This document shows, piece after piece, positions 8,401 through 14,976 of a stretch of 26,756 nucleotides of DNA. The stretch is from positions 1 through 26,756 of the forward strand of contig NZ_CALNBI010000182.1 in NCBI RefSeq assembly GCF_937874145.1. The letters are read 5' to 3'. The DNA comes from an uncultured Chitinophaga sp. (GTDB taxonomy: Bacteria > Bacteroidota > Bacteroidia > Chitinophagales > Chitinophagaceae). The position numbers and the translations under genes are program-made. Within the stretch, counting starts at the first letter, position 1, and every line of letters starts with the position of its first letter. The notes beneath the pieces were generated by a model. The model did no database searches. It saw nothing but the letters and a program-made list of their open reading frames with translations, and was not told where the DNA came from.

Positions 8401-9986
8401 TTGTTTTCCGTTTTATTGTATCCGCGGTTGAATGCGTTGAAGAAACGCTGCAGCGGATTGGTGCGCATATGCCCGTTGGGATCATGTTTCAGCATGAGCG
8501 CGCACAGCGCGGGCGTCAGCGTCAATGCGTTGATCCCGGAAATGATAATGGCGAATGCCAGCGTCAGCGAGAACTGCCGGTAGAATACACCCACCGGGCC
8601 GCTGAGGAAGGCCACCGGGATAAACACCGCCGACATCACGAGCGTAATCGCTACCACCGCACCGCTGATCTCCTTCATAGACGCCAGCGTGGCCTGCATG
8701 GCGGGCAAATGCGTTTCGGACATCTTCGCATGCACCGCCTCCACGACCACAATGGCGTTATCCACCACGATCCCGATCGACAACACCAACGCGAACAGCG
8801 TGAGCAGGTTGATGGAGAAGCCCATCAGCTGCATGAACGCGAACGTACCGATCAGCGCCACCGGAATGGCCAGGATGGGGATCAGGGTCGAACGCCAGTC
8901 CTGCAGGAAGAGGAACACCACGATCCCCACCAGGATAAACGCCTCGAACAACGTGCGCACCACTTCGGCGATGGAGGCATCCAGGAAGCGGGATACGTCG
9001 TAGTTGAAGTTGTAGGTCATACCCGGCGGGAACGACGATGCCTTCAGCTCTTCCATCCTTGCCTTTACGTTATTGATTACGTCCTGCGCATTGGAACCCG
9101 GCCGCTGCTTGAGCATGATCGAGGCGGAGGGCTTGCCGTCGGTCTTCGACACCATGCCGTATGTCAGCGCCCCGAACTCCACTTCAGCGATTTCCCTCAG
9201 CCGCAGCACAGACCCGTCGGGGTTGGCGCGGATGATGATATCGGCGTATTGCTGCGGTTCGAAATATTTACCGGTATACCGGAGCACGTATTGCAGCAGC
9301 TGCGCTTCCTTGTCGGAGCTTTCGCCGGTCTTACCCGGCGCCGCTTCGATGTTCTGGCGGCGGATGGCCTGCACCACTTCGTCGGCCGACACGTTGTAGG
9401 CCAGCATCCGGTCGGGCTGCAGCCACACGCGCATGGCGTATTCCTTGGCGCCCATGATTTCGGCGAAGCCCACCCCGTCGATACGTTTCAGCTCCTTCAG
9501 CACGTTGATGTCGGCGAAGTTGTAGATGAAGTTCTCGTCGAGCGTGGAGTCTTCACTCATTACGTTGAGGTACAGCAGCATGGAGTTCACTTCCTTCTCG
9601 GTCGTAACCCCGGCTTTGATCACCTCTTCGGGCAATTCGTCGATAATGGTAGACACGCGGTTTTGCACGTTCACCGCTGCCTGGTCGGGATCGGTCCCGA
9701 CTTTAAAGAAGATGGTAATAAGCGTGTTACCGTTGTTGGAGGAGACGGACGTCATGTACGTCATCCCCGGCACGCCGTTGATGGCCCTTTCCAGGGGAAT
9801 GGCCACGGCATTGGCGCACACTTCGGCGTTGGCGCCGGTATATTTGGCCGTTACCGTCACCGAGGGCGGCACGATATCGGGGAACTGGGTCACCGGCAGG
9901 GTGAAGAGCGCCAATAGCCCCAGCAGCACTATAAACAAAGAGATCACCAGCGACAACACGGGCCGCCTGATAAAAGTATCGAACAT
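5442..9986 (-). CDS. RND (HAE1-type) multidrug pump fused to outer-membrane factor
   Basis: 1514 residues with two full-length modules. Residues 1-1033 are an HAE1/AcrB-like inner-membrane drug/proton antiporter: N-terminus FDTFIRRPVLSLVI, TM4 motif GIVVDNAIVVVE (Asp409, Asn410), TM10 motif GLLGKNAILIVEFA, and a normal AcrB-like length. Residues from about 1056 are a complete NodT/OprM-like outer-membrane channel (WEIDLWGKLKQQKEAAYARF, two coiled-coil OEP halves, ending ALGGGAE). The junction is KRKKPKP, then a hydrophobic stretch (1042-1055) and a lipobox IGAC with Cys1056. There is no stop between the modules. Either the hydrophobic stretch acts as a thirteenth membrane helix that exports the channel, or signal peptidase II cuts there, or an in-frame GTG at codon 1034 starts a separate lipoprotein. 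The gene follows the adaptor gene by 32 bases. It probably exports drugs, detergents or other hydrophobic compounds. Confidence 0.93.
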   Translation of the reverse strand: MFDTFIRRPVLSLVISLFIVLLGLLALFTLPVTQFPDIVPPSVTVTAKYTGANAEVCANAVAIPLERAINGVPGMTYMTSVSSNNGNTLITIFFKVGTDPDQAAVNVQNRVSTIIDELPEEVIKAGVTTEKEVNSMLLYLNVMSEDSTLDENFIYNFADINVLKELKRIDGVGFAEIMGAKEYAMRVWLQPDRMLAYNVSADEVVQAIRRQNIEAAPGKTGESSDKEAQLLQYVLRYTGKYFEPQQYADIIIRANPDGSVLRLREIAEVEFGALTYGMVSKTDGKPSASIMLKQRPGSNAQDVINNVKARMEELKASSFPPGMTYNFNYDVSRFLDASIAEVVRTLFEAFILVGIVVFLFLQDWRSTLIPILAIPVALIGTFAFMQLMGFSINLLTLFALVLSIGIVVDNAIVVVEAVHAKMSETHLPAMQATLASMKEISGAVVAITLVMSAVFIPVAFLSGPVGVFYRQFSLTLAFAIIISGINALTLTPALCALMLKHDPNGHMRTNPLQRFFNAFNRGYNKTENKYKGFVGAIAGKRLLTLVTLVAFFVLTWGAASILPGGFIPMEDQGMVYVNVTTPNGATVERTEKVLDSVQAVAANMDAVESVSTLAGYSLVNEVAGASYGMGMINLKSWSDREKSVDDIIADLKKQTRHIADASIEYFPPPTVPGFGNASGFELRVLDRTGADDLEQVAEITNKFIAELEQRPEIGSAFTSFDPAFPQYMIHVDQAMAAKKGVSIDNAMSTLQTLLGSFYASNFIRFGQMYKVMLQASPQFRTKPEDVLLLHVKNDQGEMVPFSNFVRLERVYGPETLTRYNMYTSAMINGDAAPGFSSGDAIKAIEETAAKVLPRGFSYEWSGMTREQVLSGNQAIYIFGICLLFVYLLLAAQYESFMLPLPVLLSLPAGIFGAFLSLKLAGLENNIYAQVALVMLIGLLGKNAILIVEFAIQRQKQGLTVVRSAIEGGVSRLRPILMTSFAFIAGLIPLCIASGAGAMGNRSIGTAAAGGMLIGTIFGVLVIPGLYVLFSRIKVKRKKPKPAVIAAAVLLVFIGACKAPQPLVTPELPAVPQTAQDTLAPVALLPVKEFFTDPYLQRLLDTAHRNNVDALIAMQKMETVQAQLAMARRAWLPSLNAGVHAGTEKFGKYTIDGVGNFDTNLSPNIDKDQRIPSPAVPDYFAGLRSAWEIDLWGKLKQQKEAAYARFLATAEGRRLVFTQLTAQIASLYYHLLELDYELSVVEKNVLLQESALETVKIQQEAGRATSLAVQQFHAQLLNTRSLAFRIRQQRTDIENQLNALAGRFPQQIERSKNLLEAPIPAKVAEGIPAQLLLARPDIRQAELELTAAKADVKAARASFFPTLTLSASVGYNAFEPGLLFKSPASIAYTALGGLTAPVFNQNQIRSRYRIATAEGMTAFYAYRQAIVNGYQEVSTSLQKVGNSEQAYKLKEAEVLMLQNGVSTSRDLFATGYANYLEVINAQKNVLDAELALAQHRREVFDGVIALYRALGGGAE

Positions 9987-10018
9987 GAGTTTTGTTTCTG
10001 GTTACGAAGCAATATTTC

Positions 10019-11134
10019 TTACAATCCTTTCAGCTGATCGGCCGGCACAAGTTTCGGGTCGATCTTCATACCTTCGCGCAGGTTGCGGACGCCTTCGAAA
10101 ACGATGCGCTCGCCGGGCTTCAGCCCTGCCTGTACGAGGTAAGAATGCGAAACCCTTGCGCCTGGCTCGAAGCTGCGCATCTTCACGGTATTGCCCGTAT
10201 CCACTACGTACACGTAGTTTTTATCCTGCATTTCAAATACGGCTTTCTGCGGCAGCAGCAGGCAGCTGTCGATCCGGTTGGTGAGCGTCACCTTGCCGCT
10301 GGCGCCATGCTTGAGCACCTGCTGCGGGTTCGGGAAACGCGCGCGGAATGCGATCGAGCCGGTGGATTCGTCGATTTCGCTTTCCACGGTTTCCACCCGG
10401 CCGTCATGGGTGTATTCGGAACCGTCGGCCAAAACGAGGTTCACGCTGCGGTGCGCATCGCGGCCGTTACGCATGAATTCGAGGTATTCAGTTTCGGAAA
10501 CATTGAAATAAGCATACATGTTATGAATGTCGGACACGGTAGTAAGCAGGTTGCCTTCGCTTACGAAACTGCCGGCTTTCAAGGGAATGCGGTCGATGAA
10601 ACCATCGAACGGAGCCCGGATGCTGGCGTACGATAACTGCGTGGCGGCGTTTGATTCCGCGCTCCGCGCTTCCTCTATTTTTGCATTATAGGCGGCGAGC
10701 TTGGCCTGGACCACCTCCAGTTCCGTAGCGGAAATCACCTTCTTGGTCACGAGCACTTTCACCCGGTCCACTTCCAGGCTGGCGGCTTTGGCTTCGGCGA
10801 TGGCGCTGCTGAGCGCGGCCTTGGCGCGTGCGAGTTCGGCCCGGTGTTCTTCTTCGTTCAGGCTGAAAAGCAACTGGCCTTTCTTCACCTGCTGGCCTTC
10901 GTCGACATGAATTTTATTGAGAAAACCGTTGATGCGCGCCCTCACTTCCACGTTGCGCACGGCCTGGATATCGGCCACGTAATGGCGGTGAAGCACGGTG
11001 TCGGTCTGTTCGAGTTTCAATACTGGAAACGACTGCACGTCGCTGTCCTGGTTGCCGGAATCTCCTTTCGTAACGCAGCCGCCCAATGTTGCGGCCACAA
11101 GGGCAATAGCGATGCCTCCTGTTATCTGGTGCAT
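10019..11134 (-). CDS. RND efflux periplasmic adaptor (membrane fusion lipoprotein)
   Basis: 371 residues from the ATG at 11134, chosen because it puts the signal peptide directly at the N-terminus (MHQITGGIAIALVAATLGGC, acylated Cys20); an ATG 33 bases upstream would add MLRPAKPFLPI. The domain order is typical of AcrA/MexA/HlyD adaptors: a lipoyl half-motif (GFLNKIHVDEGQQVKKGQLL), an Ala/Glu-rich coiled-coil hairpin (about residues 85-150), a second lipoyl half (SIRAPFDGFIDRIPLKAG), a beta-barrel domain and a membrane-proximal C-terminal domain (GLKPGERIVFEGV). It would bridge the pump and the channel encoded as one protein by the next gene, 32 bases downstream on the same strand. No linked TetR-type regulator is visible. 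Confidence 0.93.
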   Translation of the reverse strand: MHQITGGIAIALVAATLGGCVTKGDSGNQDSDVQSFPVLKLEQTDTVLHRHYVADIQAVRNVEVRARINGFLNKIHVDEGQQVKKGQLLFSLNEEEHRAELARAKAALSSAIAEAKAASLEVDRVKVLVTKKVISATELEVVQAKLAAYNAKIEEARSAESNAATQLSYASIRAPFDGFIDRIPLKAGSFVSEGNLLTTVSDIHNMYAYFNVSETEYLEFMRNGRDAHRSVNLVLADGSEYTHDGRVETVESEIDESTGSIAFRARFPNPQQVLKHGASGKVTLTNRIDSCLLLPQKAVFEMQDKNYVYVVDTGNTVKMRSFEPGARVSHSYLVQAGLKPGERIVFEGVRNLREGMKIDPKLVPADQLKGL

Positions 11135-11260
11135 AATAGGTAAAAAAGGTTTTGCGGGCCGGAGCAAGTGAATTGCCGGCCGCTATGTAAAAAATGCAGA
11201 ACTAACGCCCTTTAGGGGCGGGTGTGATCAATGAAATAAAGTCAGGGAGATGGGTTGGGT

Positions 11261-11656
11261 TCAAAACAATGTGAACCTGAAGAGGAAATTGTAATAAGCC
11301 GGGAGGAATGCGTCCTGCTGGAGATAGACGCCTGTTTTCTTTTCCTCGGTCACCGGTGCGAACGTCCTGCTTGTCTGGTCAGGAGCCACCTGCGGGGCGA
11401 AATTGAACTGCTTGGAAGGCGAACTGATGTAGAACCTGCCGCGGCGCCGGGATTGTTTCGCCCGAACGCTGGCGTCGTCATCTTCCAAAGCATTGGTCAG
11501 GAATGCCGACGGCACTTCCACCCCTTGATGGAGATCGAGCTCGATCATGTCCATCTCAACGGGCATCACGCCGGCATAAGCCTGCATGCTGAATCCCGCC
11601 AGGTGCTGGATACAAACAAGAAACAGTAAAAACAATATTTGTCTGTTGATCCTCAT
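11261..11656 (-). CDS. Small secreted protein of unknown function
   Basis: 131 residues from the ATG at 11656, chosen because MRINRQILFLLFLVCIQHLA then forms a signal peptide and a good -7 element lies about 28 bases upstream; a longer reading frame from 11704 would start upstream of that promoter. The mature part has an acidic segment (EDDDASVRAKQSRRRGRFY) with an RRRGR cluster, and an aromatic tail (LPAYYNFLFRFTLF). I do not recognise the family. It is 126 bases upstream of the RND adaptor gene on the same strand, so it may be the first gene of the efflux operon. A short GC hairpin (11206-11220) in between could attenuate transcription. Confidence 0.6.
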   Translation of the reverse strand: MRINRQILFLLFLVCIQHLAGFSMQAYAGVMPVEMDMIELDLHQGVEVPSAFLTNALEDDDASVRAKQSRRRGRFYISSPSKQFNFAPQVAPDQTSRTFAPVTEEKKTGVYLQQDAFLPAYYNFLFRFTLF

Positions 11657-11683
11657 GAGTATGCGATGCAATTCATCCAACTG

Positions 11684-11718
11684 CAAAAATACACAAGAAG
11701 ACAAAAAATCCTACCAAA
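11684..11718 (-). promoter_or_regulatory. Candidate promoter of the secreted protein / efflux operon
   Basis: On the minus strand, TATTTTTG (11684-11691) is a perfect TAnnTTTG -7 match. A TTTG (11715-11718) lies 23 bases upstream, slightly longer than usual. The 5' leader to the ATG at 11656 would be about 20 bases. Confidence 0.45.
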
Positions 11719-11856
11719 TGAGGATCAACGGTCAGCCTTTTAACATAAAGTTAAAATATCCATATGTCCGAATGCCGCCACTGGCAAGGATTTCACAAAC
11801 AATAGCACATTCGTCCCGCATCTTGATGACTGGCATCCGGTAAATAGTGCCATGTT

Positions 11857-14361
11857 TCATTGCATGGAAGAAAAGAACGCCGACAGATAAGGCGCGGTTT
11901 TACTGTTTTTAGTTTTCGCTACTTTGGACGGCGGCCCCTCCGCCACGATGTTCCCTCCTTTCTCGCCGGCCCCCGGCCCCATATCGATCACCCAGTCGCT
12001 CCCCGCGATCACGCGCATGTCGTGCTCTACCACGATCACCGTGTTCCCCGCCGCTACGAGCCTTTCCAGCTGCAGCACGAGCCTGTCCACATCCGAAGGG
12101 TGCAGGCCGGTAGTGGGCTCGTCGAGTACATACAAAGTGTTCCCGCGGCCGGTTCGCTGCAATTCCGTCGCCAGTTTGATGCGCTGCGCCTCCCCGCCGG
12201 AAAGTTCCGTTGCCGGCTGGCCGAGCCGCAGATAGCCGAGGCCCACGTCGCGGAGCACCGCCAACGGGCGCTGTACGCTCTCCGCGCCGTCGAAGAACGC
12301 AAAGGCCTGGTCTACCGTCATGCCCAGCACTTCGGCGATATTCTTCCCGCGGAACTGCACTTCCAGCGTTTTTTCATTATACCGCGCGCCATGGCAGGTG
12401 GGACAGGGAGAATACACGCTCGGCAGGAAAAGCAATTCCACCATCACGAACCCTTCGCCTTCGCAGGTCTTGCACCTGCCCTTGGCTACGTTGAAAGAAA
12501 ACCTCCCGGCGTCGTATTTACGGCTGCGCGCCATGGGCGTTTCGGCGAATATCTTGCGCACATGATCGAAAAGCCCGGTGTACGTTGCGAGGTTGGAGCG
12601 CGGCGTACGCCCGATGGGCGCCTGGTTCACCTGCACCAGCCGGGCAATATGCTCCATGCCGGCCGTTATCTGCCCGCCGGAAGGGCCCGTCTGCCGCGGT
12701 TCCTCTTCGTTGTCCGCATCTGCCGCATGCCCCAGGGTTTCGGCCACCAGCTCCACCAGCGCCTGGCTCACGAGGCTCGATTTGCCGGAACCGGAAATGC
12801 CCGTCACCGCCGTGAGCACGCCCAGCGGAAACCGCGCGTCGAGGGCATGGAGGTTGTTGCGGGTAACGCCTTTCAGCTCCAGCCACCGTTCCGGCCTGCG
12901 CTGCGGGCGCCCGGGGATCGATTGTCGGCCGAAAAGATAATGCCGGGTAGCTGAGCCGGTAACGGAAGAAAGTCCTGCAGGCGGACCGCTGTACAATATC
13001 TCTCCCCCATTCGTGCCCGCTGCCGGGCCTACATCCACGATCCAGTCGGCCTCGCGGATAACGTCGGTTTCGTGTTCCACCACGAAGAGCGTGTTGCCGG
13101 ATGCTTTGAGGCCTTTCAGCGCGCGCAGGAGCGCTTCCGTATCCGCGGGGTGCAGGCCGGCGGAGGGCTCGTCGAGCACGTATACCACGCCAAAAAGGTT
13201 GCTCCGTACCTGCGTGGCGAGGCGGAGGCGCTGGAGCTCTCCGGGCGAAAGCGTAGGCGTGCTGCGGTCGGGCGTCAGGTAGCCGAGGCCGAGGTCGAGC
13301 AGCACCTGCAGGCGGGCGCAGATGTCTGCCGTAATGCGCTGCGCCACGATATTACGTTCGGGATGGGAATCGTCGGCCAGTTGGCGGTTGTGGGCGTAAG
13401 GCTCCAGGATGGCCGCCAGCTTTTCCAGGGAAAGGTGTGCGATCTCCGCGATGTCCAATCCTGCGAACTTCACGGAGAGCGATTCTTTGCGGAGGCGTTT
13501 TCCCTTGCAGCTCGGGCAGGGTGTGCTCACCATATATTGCTGCACGCGCTTTTTCATCATGGCGCTTTGCGTGTGGGAGAACGTATGCAGCAGGTATCGC
13601 CGGGCACCGCTGAAAGTGCCCATGTAGCTGGGTTCCGTCTTCAGTTTCAGTGCCTGCTTCGTTTCTTCCGGCGTAAAACCGGCGTATACGGGCACGGTGG
13701 GTTGCTCTTCCGTGAAAAGTATCCAGTCGCGGACCTTTTTCGGCAGGTCCTTCCAGGGCCGGTCCACGTCATATCCCAGTGTCACCAGGATGTCGCGCAG
13801 GTTCTGGCCGTACCAGGCCTGCGGCCATGCGGCGATTGCGCGCTCGCGGATCGTTAGCGTGGGATCGGGCACCATGGAGGCTTCCGTGGCGTCATAGATC
13901 ATGCCCATGCCGTGGCAGGCAGGGCACGCGCCTTCCGGCGTATTGGGCGAAAAAGCTTCTGCATGGATGATGGGCTGGTTGCGGGGATATTGCCCCGCGC
14001 GGGAATACAGCATGCGCATCAGGTTGCCGAGGGTGGTCACGCTGCCGACGGACGAACGCGTGGTTGGCGCGCCACGCTGCTGCTGCAGGGCTACTGCCGG
14101 CGGAAGGCCGTCGATATCATCCACGTCCGGAACCGATAACTGGTGGAAAAGCCTTCTTGCGTACGGGGAAACCGATTCGAGATATCGCCTTTGCGCCTCG
14201 GCGTAAAGGGTGCCGAATGCGAGGGAAGATTTCCCCGACCCCGAAACGCCGGTGAAAACCACGAGCGCATCGCGCGGGATTTCGAGGTCTACGTTTTTAA
14301 GGTTGTGCTCCCTGGCGCCGCGGATGGTGACGAATCCGGGCTTCGGTGAATATTGCGTCAT
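11857..14361 (-). CDS. UvrA-like ABC ATPase lacking the UvrB-binding domain
   Basis: 834 residues, about 100 shorter than canonical UvrA. It has two ABC ATPase modules: Walker A GVSGSGKS (38-45) and GISGSGKS, signatures LSPGELQRLRLA and LSGGEAQRIKLA, and Walker B regions YVLDEPSAGLHP and YVLDEPTTGLHP. The C-terminal zinc module is intact (CKTCEGEGF ... CPTCHG). The N-terminal region runs from LYSRAGQYPRN almost straight to GACPACHG, so the first CxxC of zinc module 1 and the whole UvrB-interaction domain are missing. This is typical of UvrA2-like paralogues, which have been linked to DNA-damage tolerance and, as DrrC-type proteins, to resistance to DNA-binding drugs. It probably binds damaged or drug-bound DNA without loading UvrB. 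It has its own promoter and lies next to an efflux operon, which fits a drug-resistance role, but that is inference. Confidence 0.9.
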   Translation of the reverse strand: MTQYSPKPGFVTIRGAREHNLKNVDLEIPRDALVVFTGVSGSGKSSLAFGTLYAEAQRRYLESVSPYARRLFHQLSVPDVDDIDGLPPAVALQQQRGAPTTRSSVGSVTTLGNLMRMLYSRAGQYPRNQPIIHAEAFSPNTPEGACPACHGMGMIYDATEASMVPDPTLTIRERAIAAWPQAWYGQNLRDILVTLGYDVDRPWKDLPKKVRDWILFTEEQPTVPVYAGFTPEETKQALKLKTEPSYMGTFSGARRYLLHTFSHTQSAMMKKRVQQYMVSTPCPSCKGKRLRKESLSVKFAGLDIAEIAHLSLEKLAAILEPYAHNRQLADDSHPERNIVAQRITADICARLQVLLDLGLGYLTPDRSTPTLSPGELQRLRLATQVRSNLFGVVYVLDEPSAGLHPADTEALLRALKGLKASGNTLFVVEHETDVIREADWIVDVGPAAGTNGGEILYSGPPAGLSSVTGSATRHYLFGRQSIPGRPQRRPERWLELKGVTRNNLHALDARFPLGVLTAVTGISGSGKSSLVSQALVELVAETLGHAADADNEEEPRQTGPSGGQITAGMEHIARLVQVNQAPIGRTPRSNLATYTGLFDHVRKIFAETPMARSRKYDAGRFSFNVAKGRCKTCEGEGFVMVELLFLPSVYSPCPTCHGARYNEKTLEVQFRGKNIAEVLGMTVDQAFAFFDGAESVQRPLAVLRDVGLGYLRLGQPATELSGGEAQRIKLATELQRTGRGNTLYVLDEPTTGLHPSDVDRLVLQLERLVAAGNTVIVVEHDMRVIAGSDWVIDMGPGAGEKGGNIVAEGPPSKVAKTKNSKTAPYLSAFFSSMQ

Positions 14362-14378
14362 ATCAGGTGTATTCGCCG

Positions 14379-14386
14379 CAAAAATA
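14379..14386 (-). promoter_or_regulatory. Candidate -7 element of the uvrA-like gene
   Basis: Minus-strand TATTTTTG is a perfect TAnnTTTG match, 17 bases before the ATG at 14361. It also forms the T-rich tail of the upstream terminator hairpin, so terminator and promoter share bases. The -33 position falls inside the hairpin and has no TTTG. Confidence 0.4.
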
Positions 14387-14416
14387 CGAACGGGCCGGGT
14401 AATAGCCCCGGCCCGT
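14379..14416 (-). terminator. Hairpin terminator downstream of the small 89-residue gene
   Basis: A 10-base-pair stem pairs 14390-14399 (ACGGGCCGGG) with 14407-14416 (CCCGGCCCGT), with a seven-base loop. On the minus strand it is followed by TCGTATTTTTG. It starts 11 bases after the stop of the gene ending at 14428. Confidence 0.55.
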
Positions 14417-14427
14417 CTTTATCTTCG

Positions 14428-14697
14428 CTAGTTCAGTTGCGAACTTTGTAATCTTTGTGTGGCCACGATAATCCGCATCATGCGGTATTCCGGGATTTCC
14501 AGCAACTCCGAAAGCTGCTTTACATCCTCCACGGAAACACTGCCGATATCCGTGAACCACTCCCGCAACTGCGCTTCAGATATATGCGTGTCGCGGCTGA
14601 GTTCATGCAGCGGAACCGCCAGGTATAACTCCTGAAATGTCGTGATCTTGTTTTCCCAGATTAGGTTGCGGATGATGGTATACTGCTCGTGTATCAT
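14428..14697 (-). CDS. Small protein of unknown function, possible HTH-like
   Basis: 89 residues, predicted to be all helical, with no signal peptide. The middle (THISEAQLREWFTDIGSVS) and following helix (VEDVKQLSELLEIPEYRM) have the spacing of an XRE-like helix-turn-helix, but the match is loose and the protein is not a clear member of a known family. A hairpin terminator follows the stop and the uvrA-like gene starts just beyond it, so the two are probably separate transcripts. It might be a small DNA-binding protein; this is a guess from its size and helices. Confidence 0.55.
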   Translation of the reverse strand: MIHEQYTIIRNLIWENKITTFQELYLAVPLHELSRDTHISEAQLREWFTDIGSVSVEDVKQLSELLEIPEYRMMRIIVATQRLQSSQLN

Positions 14698-14788
14698 ATG
14701 GTTCAGCGTTGTGTTGTACGATAAATAACAAAATGTAGGCCTGAATGTTGGGGTGAATATTTAAATACCTGAAAATTAATTGGTTAAC

Positions 14789-14832
14789 TTTTTCACAAAG
14801 GATATAACACCGTCGCCACAGCTGTGAAAAAA
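14789..14832. promoter_or_regulatory. Inverted repeat TTTTTCACA / TGTGAAAAA with nested palindrome
   Basis: TTTTTCACA (14789-14797) and TGTGAAAAA (14823-14831) are perfect 9-base inverted repeats separated by 25 bases. The right half overlaps a perfect 10-base palindrome, CACAGCTGTG (14817-14826). They lie in an AT-rich gap about 100 bases upstream of the 89-residue gene. They may be regulator sites or a structured leader. Confidence 0.3.
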
Positions 14833-14920
14833 TGTCCACACTGTTGCTGTTGATTTAAAAATAGGCAATCTTTTTTTGAAATCATAGGCCTCGTTTTCCG
14901 AGGTGTGAAATCGCCATTCG

Positions 14921-14958
14921 AAACAAGAAAAAAGCCGGCGGAACCGGAGCCCGCCGGC
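14921..14958 (-). terminator. Terminator of the second 529-residue paralogue gene
   Basis: GCCGGCGG (14934-14941) pairs with CCGCCGGC (14951-14958) around a nine-base loop. On the minus strand it is followed by TTTTTTCTTGTTT. It begins 19 bases after the stop at 14977. Confidence 0.75.
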
Positions 14959-14976
14959 CGGAATAACAATGAGAAA

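Noticed and set aside
7617..9917. 766-residue plus-strand reading frame opposite the RND pump
   Set aside because: Its His/Arg/Gly-rich composition and the complete coverage by a well-supported pump gene mark it as a shadow frame.
11860..12954. Plus-strand frame opposite the uvrA-like gene
   Set aside because: Antisense to ABC ATPase motifs that are strongly conserved; no domain or plausible start.
14789..14840. Possible DnaA-box cluster (replication origin)
   Set aside because: TTTTTCACA is only similar to the TTATCCACA box, just one or two copies occur, and there is no dnaA, dnaN or other origin gene nearby.
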